Shown: piece by piece, positions 1 to 7,610 of the stretch
How positions within the stretch are numbered: the first letter of the stretch is position 1
Layout of the letters: each line of letters opens with the position of its first letter
NCBI RefSeq assembly: GCF_017877055.1
Contig: NZ_JAGIPG010000002.1
Location: 124,001 to 188,000 of the forward strand
From: Neorhizobium galegae
GTDB lineage: Bacteria > Pseudomonadota > Alphaproteobacteria > Rhizobiales > Rhizobiaceae
Length of the DNA stretch: 64,000 nucleotides
Direction of reading: 5' to 3'
The notes under the pieces: generated by a model
What the model was told of the DNA's origin: nothing
The model's input: the letters and a program-made list of their open reading frames with translations, nothing else
Database searches by the model: none
Made by a program: the position numbers and the translations under genes

Positions 1-149
1 TCCAGACGATGGACGGGACCGTCGATCATCTTCGTGCTGGCCTCGTTGAGGTTGCCGAGGCTCAGGCTGCCATAGACCGCGATGCCAACCAGCAACAGCG
101 TCAACAGGGCGAAAGCCAATCCCAGTTTCAGTTTGATCGTAAACCGCAT
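1..149 (-). CDS. Methyl-accepting chemotaxis protein, N-terminal fragment (cut by window edge)
   Basis: Only the first 49 codons are present; the gene runs off the left edge. The start is the ATG at 147-149, and the protein begins MRFTIKLKLGLAFALL, a short cytoplasmic end followed by a first membrane segment. These residues closely match the N-termini of the two downstream-encoded chemoreceptors at 333-2144 and 2330-4036, so this is a third receptor of a tandem array. Its ligand and signalling domains are not visible. It lies 183 bp beyond the stop of the neighbouring receptor and is probably the distal part of the same chemotaxis operon. Confidence 0.85.
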   Translation of the reverse strand, partial: MRFTIKLKLGLAFALLTLLLVGIAVYGSLSLGNLNEASTKMIDGPVHRL

Positions 150-292
150 CTTAATCTCCCAATTCCTTCAAAAGCCGACAAAGCTGCCTTACATTTCTGG
201 GATGCAATCGAAAAAAGCCTGACGGTTAGGCCGGTAAGCCGTCACCAGGAACCTCTTTGTTGTTCGCACCAACGTAGTGACGCTGGCGATCA

Positions 293-313
293 CGGGGCCG
301 CCTGGCGGCCCCG
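293..313. terminator. GC-rich hairpin after chemoreceptor gene
   Basis: A perfect inverted repeat, CGGGGCCGCC (293-302) and GGCGGCCCCG (304-313) around a single central T, starts 20 bp past the minus-strand receptor stop at 333. There is no T-run, so it may stabilise the mRNA end or attenuate transcription between tandem receptor genes rather than act as a classical terminator. Confidence 0.45.
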
Positions 314-332
314 CTCATTGGTCAGGAAGCGC

Positions 333-2144
333 TCAGGCACTTTCGCGGAAATCGTCGTCATCACCATCGGGACCGCCCATCGAAAGATCGAGGGCAAAAC
401 CCTTGGCGCGTGCCTGCTGGGATGCGACCGAATGGCCGGCCGGACGGGGCGCTGGAGCCTTCAATGGCTGTTTTGCACCGAGCTTTGCTGTTGCCGGAGC
501 CTTGGCGCCTGGCTGCAGCCGGGCCTTGGCATTGGCGCGTTCGACCTTGAAGAAGGCGATCGAGGCCTGCAGCTCTTCCGCCTGAGCGGCCAGCTCTTCG
601 GATGTCGCCGACATTTCTTCCGAGGCGCCGGCATTCTGCTGGGTTACCTTGTCGAGCTGCTGGATTGCTTCGTTGATCTGGGCCGCACCCACATCCTGCT
701 CGCGGCAGGCGGCGGAGATTTCCGAGACCAGTTCCGCGGTCTTCTGGATCGCGGGCACAAGCTTGTTGAGCATCTCGCCGGCTTCGGTCGCAACCTGGAC
801 GGTATCGCCGGAAAGCGCGCTGATTTCCGCCGCAGCGGCCTGGCTGCGCTCCGCGAGCTTGCGGACTTCCGAAGCAACAACCGCAAAACCCTTGCCGTGT
901 TCGCCGGCACGGGCGGCTTCAACCGCCGCGTTCAGGGCGAGAAGATCGGTCTGGCGGGCGATTTCCTGGACGATCGAGATCTTTTCCGCGATCGTACGCA
1001 TTGCCGAGACGGCGCGGCCGACCGCCTGGCCGGACGCTTCGGCATCGCGGGACGACTGGCGGGCGATCTTTTCCGTCTGGGCGGCATTATCGGCGTTCTG
1101 CTTGATATTGGCGGCCATCTGCTCCATCGAAGAGGAAGCCTCCTCGGCGGCGGAAGCCTGTTCGGTGGCGCCCTGGGAAAGCTGTTCCGAGCTTGCCGAA
1201 AGTTCCTGGCTGCCCGAAGAGACGTTGTCCGCTGCCGAAAGAGCGTCGCCGACCACGCCGCGCAGGCGTTCCACCATGCTTTCAAGCGCAAGGCCGAGCG
1301 TGTCCTTCTCGGATAGCGGTTTCGGTGAAACGGTCAGATCGCCATTGGAAATCTGGTCGGCGATCGTCGCCGTGCTGCGCAGGTTGGCCGTCATCGTGTT
1401 GATCGTGTCGACCAGATCCTTGATCTCGTCGTTCGTCTTGATCTCGATATTCTGATTGAGATCGCCGATCGATACCGCCTTGGCAACGCTCATGATCTTG
1501 GTGAGACCCCTGCCGATGCCGAGGGCGATCCAGAACGCTGTCGCCGCTGCCGTGATGACGGCCACCGCGGCGATGGTGATCATCAGGCTGCGCGTCGTCC
1601 AATAGGTGGCTTCCGCTTCATCATTGGCCTTCTGCATCCGGTCGCGGTTGATTTGTACGGCTTCTTCCAGTTGCGTGGAGAGTTCGGTCACCGCCTTGCG
1701 GCTTTCTCCGGCTGAAAGGGCAAGTGCTCCCTGTGCATCGCCGCGCTTGACGGCGGCATCGACCTTTTCGTTCGCAGCGCGGTTGGTCGCTGCGAGCGCC
1801 CGCGTTTCATCCCAGAACTGCTTCTGGTCTGCCGATGCGGTCGAAGCCAGTTCATTCAGCAACGTGGCGAACTGCGCCTCCAGCTTGTCGCCGTCGACAT
1901 AGAACTTTTCGATCTCCTGCGGCGAGGTGGCGAGCAGCATGTTCTTCTGCGCGCGGATGCGATTGAGCGACAGGATGTTCATCTGCTGGATCTTATCGAG
2001 CCGCGTCGCCGCGACTTCTGTCACGTAGGTCATCGCTTCGTGGGCGGCGCCGAGGCTATATATCCCATAGCCAGCCGTACCAACCAGCATGCTGACAAGA
2101 AAGCCGAAAGCCAATACCAGCTTGGCCTTGATCGTAAATCGCAT
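333..2144 (-). CDS. Methyl-accepting chemotaxis protein (603 aa)
   Basis: Transmembrane chemoreceptor that senses a ligand in the periplasm and controls CheA through CheW. A first membrane segment lies near residues 8-30, a helical-bundle sensor region near 31-185, and a second membrane segment near 188-210. A HAMP domain follows, then a second HAMP-like segment (about 255-295) that the neighbouring receptor lacks. The signalling hairpin has its conserved tip near 391-425 ([18 protein letters not shown]). The C-terminus is acidic and ends DDDFRESA, with no WxxF-type CheR-tethering pentapeptide. The signalling half is almost identical to that of 2330-4036, which points to tandem duplication or gene conversion. 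It is the sixth gene of the chemotaxis operon. Its ligand is unknown. Confidence 0.95.
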   Translation of the reverse strand: MRFTIKAKLVLAFGFLVSMLVGTAGYGIYSLGAAHEAMTYVTEVAATRLDKIQQMNILSLNRIRAQKNMLLATSPQEIEKFYVDGDKLEAQFATLLNELASTASADQKQFWDETRALAATNRAANEKVDAAVKRGDAQGALALSAGESRKAVTELSTQLEEAVQINRDRMQKANDEAEATYWTTRSLMITIAAVAVITAAATAFWIALGIGRGLTKIMSVAKAVSIGDLNQNIEIKTNDEIKDLVDTINTMTANLRSTATIADQISNGDLTVSPKPLSEKDTLGLALESMVERLRGVVGDALSAADNVSSGSQELSASSEQLSQGATEQASAAEEASSSMEQMAANIKQNADNAAQTEKIARQSSRDAEASGQAVGRAVSAMRTIAEKISIVQEIARQTDLLALNAAVEAARAGEHGKGFAVVASEVRKLAERSQAAAAEISALSGDTVQVATEAGEMLNKLVPAIQKTAELVSEISAACREQDVGAAQINEAIQQLDKVTQQNAGASEEMSATSEELAAQAEELQASIAFFKVERANAKARLQPGAKAPATAKLGAKQPLKAPAPRPAGHSVASQQARAKGFALDLSMGGPDGDDDDFRESA

Positions 2145-2289
2145 AGCCTATCCCCTCAAGGCAATGAAGTGCATCAGTTCAGTGCTTCTCTCCCGGAAGG
2201 GCGGGAAGCGGTGAAACGAGAAGACCGATACATTCACTCTTCTGCGATAGTCCGGCCAGCGGCCATTCTCCCGCTTACATGCGGAAGAC

Positions 2290-2316
2290 GATCCCGGTTC
2301 CTGTCAATCCGGGATC
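2290..2316. terminator. Hairpin between tandem chemoreceptor genes
   Basis: GATCCCGG (2290-2297) and CCGGGATC (2309-2316) form an 8-bp stem with an 11-nt loop, 14 bp beyond the minus-strand receptor stop at 2330. There is no T-run. It occupies the same place relative to its gene as the hairpin at 293-313. Confidence 0.4.
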
Positions 2317-2329
2317 AGGTTCATTTGTC

Positions 2330-4036
2330 TCAGGCGCTTTCGCGGAAATCTGCGTCGTCGGCATCCGGCCCGCCCATCGACATGTCGAGGGCAAAACCCT
2401 TGGCGCGGGCCTGCTGGCTGAGCACCGAATGATCTGCCTTGTGAGACGGCTGGCCCGCAGGGCGGCGCATCGGAGCCGGCTTGGCAATGGGCTTGTGGGC
2501 CGCAGCGGTAGCCGAAGCCCGCTTGGCCGGCTTTTTGCCGCCGGCCTGATCGACCCGGAAGAAGGCGATCGAGGCCTGCAGCTCTTCAGCCTGCGAGGCA
2601 AGTTCTTCGGAAGTCGCCGACATTTCTTCGGAGGCACCGGCATTCTGCTGGGTCACCTTGTCGAGCTGCTGGATCGCTTCGTTGATCTGCGAGGCGCCGA
2701 TATCCTGTTCGCGGCAGGCAGCGGAGATTTCCGAGACCAGCTCGGCCGTCTTCTGGATGTCCGGCACCAGCTTGTTCAGCATCTCGCCGGCGTCGGTGGC
2801 AACCTGCACCGTTTCGCCCGACAGCGCGCTGATTTCGGCAGCCGCGGCCTGGGACCGCTCCGCGAGCTTGCGGACTTCCGAGGCGACGACTGCAAAACCC
2901 TTGCCGTGTTCGCCGGCACGGGCGGCTTCCACCGCGGCGTTCAGGGCGAGCAGGTCCGTCTGGCGGGCGATTTCCTGGACGATCGAGATCTTCTCGGCGA
3001 TCGTGCGCATGGCGCCGACGGCGCGGCCGACCGCCTGGCCGGACGCTTCGGCGTCACGCGACGACTGGCGGGCGATCTTTTCCGTCTGGGCGGCGTTGTC
3101 TGCGTTCTGCTTGATGTTGGCCGCCATCTGCTCCATCGAGGCGGAGGCTTCTTCGGCCGAAGACGCCTGTTCGGTCGCGCCCTGGGAAAGCTGTTCGGAG
3201 CTTGCCGAGAGTTCCTGGCTGCCCGAGGAGACGTTGTCGGATGCCGCAAGTGCATCGCCGACGACGCCGCGCAGACGCTCGATCATGGTGTTGACGTAGC
3301 CAAGCAGTTCGCCGATCTCGTCCTTGCTGGTGATCGTGGCGAACTTGGTCAGGTCACCATCGGCGACGTTCTGGACCGCGGTCACCGCATTGCGCAGGCC
3401 CCTGTTGATCGAAAGGGCGATCCAGAGGGCGGCCAGCACGGCGATCAGGAAGGCGGCGCCAGCGACCGAGATCATGATCAGGCGGGTCTGGGCGTAATCC
3501 AGATCCGTTTGTTTGTCGGCATCGTTGAGGCGGCCTTCTTCGAGCTTGACCACGTCGTTGAGCAAGGCGTCGATCTCGTTGGTGACCGTGCGTGCCTCGT
3601 TGGTGGAAATACGCAGCGCCGTGGCTGTGTCGCCGCCCAGCATCGCGGTGCGGATGCGGTCGTCCTGCTTGCGGAATTCCGCTGTGAAGCCGGCAAGCTT
3701 TGCCCAGAGGGCTTTGCCCTGCTCCGTCGCGCGGGCTTCAACCGCCTTGAGCGTCTCGTCGAATCCGCGGCGAGCATCGTCACCCTTTGCGATATATCCC
3801 TGCATCTCGCCGGGATTTGCAGCCAGAAGCAGGTTCTTTTGCTGGCGGATCTGTTGAAGCTGCTCGTTGTTCAGGTTCTGGGCCAGTTTCAGACGCAGGG
3901 CCGGCCCCTGCAGCACATTCTCGAGCGTGTCGTTCAGGTTGCCGAGGCTGAGGATGCCGTAGGCGGCAGTCGCCAGCAGCATGATGATGATGAAACCGAA
4001 TGCTGAAGCCAGCTTAAGCTTGATTGAAGCGTGCAT
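2330..4036 (-). CDS. Methyl-accepting chemotaxis protein (568 aa)
   Basis: Transmembrane chemoreceptor. The first membrane segment is near residues 8-30, a helical sensor module lies at about 31-185, and the second membrane segment is near 187-210. A single HAMP domain (about 211-258) passes into the signalling hairpin with the standard tip [18 protein letters not shown]. The sensor half differs clearly from that of the receptor at 333-2144 while the signalling half is nearly the same, so the two probably see different ligands and feed one kinase. The acidic tail ends DDADFRESA and lacks a CheR-docking pentapeptide. It follows cheW by 24 bp, with no room for an obvious separate promoter. Confidence 0.95.
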   Translation of the reverse strand: MHASIKLKLASAFGFIIIMLLATAAYGILSLGNLNDTLENVLQGPALRLKLAQNLNNEQLQQIRQQKNLLLAANPGEMQGYIAKGDDARRGFDETLKAVEARATEQGKALWAKLAGFTAEFRKQDDRIRTAMLGGDTATALRISTNEARTVTNEIDALLNDVVKLEEGRLNDADKQTDLDYAQTRLIMISVAGAAFLIAVLAALWIALSINRGLRNAVTAVQNVADGDLTKFATITSKDEIGELLGYVNTMIERLRGVVGDALAASDNVSSGSQELSASSEQLSQGATEQASSAEEASASMEQMAANIKQNADNAAQTEKIARQSSRDAEASGQAVGRAVGAMRTIAEKISIVQEIARQTDLLALNAAVEAARAGEHGKGFAVVASEVRKLAERSQAAAAEISALSGETVQVATDAGEMLNKLVPDIQKTAELVSEISAACREQDIGASQINEAIQQLDKVTQQNAGASEEMSATSEELASQAEELQASIAFFRVDQAGGKKPAKRASATAAAHKPIAKPAPMRRPAGQPSHKADHSVLSQQARAKGFALDMSMGGPDADDADFRESA

Positions 4037-4060
4037 TTTTTGAGTCCATCAAAAGGGTGA

Positions 4061-4576
4061 TCAACCGTGGGAAGCCCCGGTCGCGGAATGGTCGTGTTGG
4101 GCGGAGAAGATCACCTGAAGATTGGGGAGGATGATGAATTCCGCCCCCCGCTTGACGAGGCAATCGATGAAATCCGGCCGCCAGCGCATGCCGACACTCG
4201 GCGGCGGCTCGCCGGCGGCGCGTAGCAGGGTGGTAACTTCATGCACTTTGTCTGTACGGATACCTGCAAGAACCGGTTCGCCCTCGATGTTGATCGAGAT
4301 GACGATGATCCGGCTGTCGATTGTCGGCTTGGTCGCTTCCATGCCGAATGCAAGCCGGATGTCGGCAAGCGGAATGACCTTGCCGCGGAAGTTGATGACG
4401 CTGCCGACGAAGGCCTTTGCGCCGGGCACCATGGTCTCGGGCAGGAGATCGAGGATCTCCTGTACGCTCACGGCTTCCAGCGCGAACATCTCGCCGGCGA
4501 TGTCGAATGTCAGAACTTCCAGCTCTTGGCGGCCGTCCCAAAGGTTTTCGGAGATCTTTCTGACTGCTTCGTTCAT
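4061..4576 (-). CDS. cheW: Chemotaxis coupling protein CheW
   Basis: Adaptor of 171 aa that joins receptors to the CheA kinase. The CheW fold is recognisable from LTFDIAGEMFALEAVSVQEIL near the N-terminus, GSVINFRGKVIPLADIRLAFG in the middle and a C-terminal strand region. It is somewhat longer than a minimal CheW because of an N-terminal leader of about 20 residues. Its ATG overlaps the cheA stop codon in an ATGA arrangement, indicating translational coupling and a fixed CheA:CheW ratio. It is cytoplasmic and sits just upstream of the receptor genes. Confidence 0.95.
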   Translation of the reverse strand: MNEAVRKISENLWDGRQELEVLTFDIAGEMFALEAVSVQEILDLLPETMVPGAKAFVGSVINFRGKVIPLADIRLAFGMEATKPTIDSRIIVISINIEGEPVLAGIRTDKVHEVTTLLRAAGEPPPSVGMRWRPDFIDCLVKRGAEFIILPNLQVIFSAQHDHSATGASHG

Positions 4577-6582
4577 CCGGCCGCGCGCAGATGCGCCTCC
4601 TGTTGTTGTCCTTCGGCCACGAGGTGGCCGACATCGAGGATCAGCGCCACGTCCCCGTCGCCGAGGATGGTCGCACCCGAGAAGGTCGCGACGTCATGGT
4701 GCAGTTTCGACATGCCCTTGATGACGGTCTGGTGATCGCCGATGATCTGGTCGACGACCAGGCCCACCCGTTCGGAACCCGTCGAGATGACGACCACCTT
4801 CTGGAAGGGGTCCGGCTTGGTGCCGGTGCGGAAGAGATCGCGAAGCCTGAGGAACGGCACGAGACTGTCGCGCAGCGAGATGAAGCTGCGGCCGCGTGAG
4901 CGCATGTCTTCTTCGATCGAGAGTTCGAGGCATTCCTCGACCGCCGAGAGCGGAATGACGTAACGGCCGTCGCCGACCCGCACCAGCAGGCCGTCGATGA
5001 TTGCGAGCGTCAATGGGATGGCGAGCGAAATCTCGGAACCCTTGCCCGGGTGGCTCGCGACGTTGATCGTGCCGCGCAGTGCGTCGATCGTCCGCTTCAC
5101 CACATCCATGCCGACGCCGCGGCCGGAGAGGTTGGTGACCGCCTGGGCCGTCGAGAAGCCCGGCTGGAAGATCAGCTGATAGAGTTCCTGGTCGGTGAGG
5201 TTGGCGTTGGGTGCAATAAGACCCGAGGACTCGGCCTTGGCGCGCACCCGCTCCTTGTTGATGCCGCGGCCATCATCCTTGATGGTGATAATGACTTCGC
5301 CGGCCTGCTGGCGGGCGGAAAGCAGGATGTGACCAGCCGCAGATTTGCCGGCGGCCAGACGTTCCTCGGGGGTCTCGAGACCGTGGTCGCAGGAGTTGCG
5401 CACGAGATGTACCAGAGGATCGGCAAGGCGTTCGATGACGCTCTTGTCTACTTCCGTGCTTTCGCCTTCGGTCACCAGTTCGATCGTTTTGCCGGTTTCG
5501 TGCGCCAGATCGTGCACCAGCCTGCGGAACCGGCCGAAGAGTTGCGTGACCGGCACCATGCGCAGCACCATCATGGTATCCCGCAGCTCGCCGGAAAGGC
5601 GCTCCACGTCTTCCGAGACCGCCCGCAGTTGCAGATCGCCACTGCCGCCCGCAAGCTGGCTGAGGCGCGACTGGGCGATCACGAGTTCGCCGACCCGGTC
5701 CATCAGCTCGTCGAGCTTCTCGGCGGGCACGCGGACGTTTTCGGAGGCCTTTTTCTGCTTCGCGTCGATAGGAGCCGGAGCGATCGGCGCGGGTGCTGCC
5801 GCCTGCGGCGCGGCGAACGGTGCCGCAGCGCCAGGCCGGGCTTCCGCAACCAGGGTTTCGGTCTTGGTTGGCGTCTTGGCGGCAGCGGCTGGCGCCTCCA
5901 CCGTGATGACTTCGAGCTGCATCTCGTCCATGACGAAGATGAACACGTCGTCGATCGCCGAGCGCGGCTGGGTGGTCAGAAGCTCGACCTCCCAGGAGAT
6001 ATAGAGATCGGTCGGAGCGAGAAGGTCGAGCGCCGGGATGGCGGAACGGTCCGCCACGATCGTGCACTCGCCGAGCTCGCGCAGTTCGTCGAGAAGCGGT
6101 AGCGGATTGGTGCCGTTTGCCATCGCGCTCTGCGGCAGGCTGAAGCGGATCTTGAAATGGTTCTGGCCCGGTGCAGCCTTGGCGGGGCTGGCCGCACCCG
6201 GGTTTTTGGCGCCATCGACGGCGGCGCGCAGGCTGGTGAGAAGCGCCTCGCCGGTTGCCTCATGATTGCCATTCGGCGTATCGACGAGGGCGCGCATGTG
6301 ATCCTTGGCTTCCAGAACTGCGGTAACCAGTTCCTGGGTCGCCGGAACCTCGCCCTTGCGGACGCGGTCGAAGGCGGTCTCGCAATGATGGGTGAAGGCG
6401 GCCAGGGCATCGAAGCCGAACATGGCGCCCGAGCCCTTCAACGTGTGGAGGCCGCGGAAGACCGCGTCCACCTGATCCTTGTCGCCGAGGTTTACATTCA
6501 GGTCGAGAAGCCCTGCTTCGATCTGTTCCAGAAGCTCGGCCGCTTCTGTCCTGAAAACAGCGATAGGATCGGGAAAGCTCAT
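4573..6582 (-). CDS. cheA: Chemotaxis histidine kinase CheA
   Basis: Cytoplasmic kinase of 669 aa that phosphorylates CheY. The start is the ATG at 6580-6582, which overlaps the cheY stop; the longer open frame upstream is only read-through over cheY. Domains in order: HPt with phospho-acceptor H46 in HTLKGSGAMFG; a P2-like middle domain; a dimerisation segment; the HATPase with N box LVHLVRNSCDHG, G1 box DDGRGI and G2 box GRGVGMDVV; and a C-terminal CheW-like regulatory domain. All core motifs are intact. Linkers rich in Ala and Pro separate the first domains. The gene belongs to the STAS-cheY-cheA-cheW operon, linked by ATGA overlaps on both sides. Confidence 0.96.
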   Translation of the reverse strand: MSFPDPIAVFRTEAAELLEQIEAGLLDLNVNLGDKDQVDAVFRGLHTLKGSGAMFGFDALAAFTHHCETAFDRVRKGEVPATQELVTAVLEAKDHMRALVDTPNGNHEATGEALLTSLRAAVDGAKNPGAASPAKAAPGQNHFKIRFSLPQSAMANGTNPLPLLDELRELGECTIVADRSAIPALDLLAPTDLYISWEVELLTTQPRSAIDDVFIFVMDEMQLEVITVEAPAAAAKTPTKTETLVAEARPGAAAPFAAPQAAAPAPIAPAPIDAKQKKASENVRVPAEKLDELMDRVGELVIAQSRLSQLAGGSGDLQLRAVSEDVERLSGELRDTMMVLRMVPVTQLFGRFRRLVHDLAHETGKTIELVTEGESTEVDKSVIERLADPLVHLVRNSCDHGLETPEERLAAGKSAAGHILLSARQQAGEVIITIKDDGRGINKERVRAKAESSGLIAPNANLTDQELYQLIFQPGFSTAQAVTNLSGRGVGMDVVKRTIDALRGTINVASHPGKGSEISLAIPLTLAIIDGLLVRVGDGRYVIPLSAVEECLELSIEEDMRSRGRSFISLRDSLVPFLRLRDLFRTGTKPDPFQKVVVISTGSERVGLVVDQIIGDHQTVIKGMSKLHHDVATFSGATILGDGDVALILDVGHLVAEGQQQEAHLRAAG

Positions 6583-6947
6583 CGGCCGAGTACCTTTCGG
6601 ACGATCTTGACCAGGCTTTCCGGGTCGAACGGCTTGGTGAGCCAGCCGGTAGCGCCGGCTGCCTTGGCTTCCTGCTTGATGTCGCTGTCGGATTCCGTCG
6701 TCAGGAAGATGACCGGAACGCCCATATGGGCCGGCATCTTGCGCAGTTCCCGGATCATCGTCAGGCCGTCCATGTTCGGCATGTTGAGATCGGTGACGAT
6801 CAGGTCGAACTGGCCGGCCTTGAGCTTGGCAATGCCGTCCAGTCCATCGACTGCCTCGGTGATCTGGTATCCGGCATTGCTGAGGGCGACGCGCGTCGTC
6901 AGCCGGATGCTGGCGGAATCGTCGACTGTTAGGATGCTGGCGCTCAT
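6579..6947 (-). CDS. cheY: Chemotaxis response regulator CheY
   Basis: Single receiver domain of 122 aa. The acid pair D9/D10, phospho-acceptor D53, switch residue T83 and conserved K105 are all present, so it should accept phosphate from CheA and bind either the flagellar motor or act as a phosphate sink. No output domain is attached. Its ATG overlaps the stop of the STAS gene and its stop overlaps the cheA start, both as ATGA. Rhizobia often have two CheY proteins with different roles; whether this one drives the motor or is the sink cannot be told from sequence alone. Confidence 0.95.
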   Translation of the reverse strand: MSASILTVDDSASIRLTTRVALSNAGYQITEAVDGLDGIAKLKAGQFDLIVTDLNMPNMDGLTMIRELRKMPAHMGVPVIFLTTESDSDIKQEAKAAGATGWLTKPFDPESLVKIVRKVLGR

Positions 6948-7273
6948 TGAATACCCCCTTGATGAAGCCAGAATTGCAGGTCGTCGGCGGACATCCCTTC
7001 AAGGATGCCGCTGCACTTCAGGACATCGAGCGTCGGGCCGCTGGCAGGACGAGCCAACGCGATGTGTTTTCCGGCTGTACCGGCATAGATGCGTGCCGCT
7101 TCCATGAGTTGGAGGAAGCTGATGTCCACCTGGCAGTCATCGTCGAGTTCGATGGTTGCGGACGCAGTCTTGTCGAGAAATTGCAGCATTTCCTGCTGGA
7201 CAATGGTGATTGCGCGAACGGTCAGGTTCTGCGGCAAGTGAAGGCAATCTTCTTTAGCATCGGAAGCAGGCAT
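6944..7273 (-). CDS. STAS-domain protein heading the chemotaxis operon (CheS-like by position)
   Basis: A 109-aa cytoplasmic protein with a STAS-type fold. The diagnostic stretch is CQVDISFLQLMEAARIYA (D50, S52), followed by GKHIALARPA, as in anti-sigma-factor antagonists. It is the first gene of the operon and is translationally coupled to cheY. In Sinorhizobium meliloti a small protein, CheS, is encoded just before cheY1 and binds CheA to speed CheY1 dephosphorylation; the position here matches that gene. Equivalence is inferred from gene order and size, and the exact phosphorylation status of S52 is unknown. Confidence 0.75.
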   Translation of the reverse strand: MPASDAKEDCLHLPQNLTVRAITIVQQEMLQFLDKTASATIELDDDCQVDISFLQLMEAARIYAGTAGKHIALARPASGPTLDVLKCSGILEGMSADDLQFWLHQGGIQ

Positions 7274-7332
7274 TCTTACCTCAATATAATTCCGAAAGAG
7301 CTGAAATAGCTGCCCGAATTTGGACTTGCATC

Positions 7333-7348
7333 GTTAATCAGGAGTTAA
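7333..7348 (-). promoter_or_regulatory. CtrA-type binding box upstream of chemotaxis operon
   Basis: Read on the minus strand the sequence is TTAACTCCTGATTAAC, an exact fit to the alphaproteobacterial CtrA consensus TTAA-N7-TTAAC. It lies 60 bp upstream of the first codon of the STAS-cheY-cheA-cheW operon. CtrA is known to control motility and chemotaxis genes in this class. Confidence 0.7.
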
Positions 7349-7579
7349 TCCGCTATGACGACTTTTCGCGAAACAATACTGATAGGTTGTATTTTGCCAC
7401 GTCTAGGGACGGAAACATTAACCACAAGTCGCAAATGGGAATGCCGTATTTTGCGGGAATTAACTCTTTGGCGCCCAGAGTAGTTCTCACGCGGGACGGA
7501 ACTATGCCACGAACTGGCTGGTGTGGAGCTGTCCCGAAACAATACGGACGAGTTCATCGTCGTTATCATCGGCAGGCAG

Positions 7580-7595
7580 AGGTCCCGCGGGACCT
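7580..7595. promoter_or_regulatory. Perfect 16-bp palindrome before the receptor-like gene
   Basis: AGGTCCCGCGGGACCT is a perfect palindrome with no central spacer, ending 15 bp before the GTG start at 7611. The core GTCCCG also occurs at 7531-7536 and inverted at 7492-7497. It could be an operator, or a hairpin affecting translation of the downstream gene. Confidence 0.45.
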
Positions 7596-7610
7596 GAAAG
7601 GTGAGGCAAA

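Larger units (their letters stand above)
7274..7610. other. Divergent intergenic region between chemotaxis operon and receptor-like gene
   Basis: A 337-bp gap with no credible gene. It is richer in A and T than its surroundings and must hold the promoters of both flanking transcription units. It contains a full CtrA-type box (7333-7348), two further TTAAC half-sites (about 7418-7422 and 7460-7464), and three GTCCCG/CGGGAC motifs, the last forming a perfect palindrome at 7580-7595. Confidence 0.8.

Noticed and set aside
2279..4006. Long plus-strand frame antisense to the second chemoreceptor (similar frames at 9-1316, 5050-6102, 11559-12845, 39014-40594 and 44710-45882)
   Set aside because: Each lies wholly on the opposite strand of a gene with clear family motifs and has low-complexity composition without recognisable domains.
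4573..7002. An 809-codon frame extending CheA upstream
   Set aside because: The added part is an out-of-frame reading of cheY; the ATG at 6580-6582, overlapping the cheY stop, gives a normal CheA start (MSFPDP).
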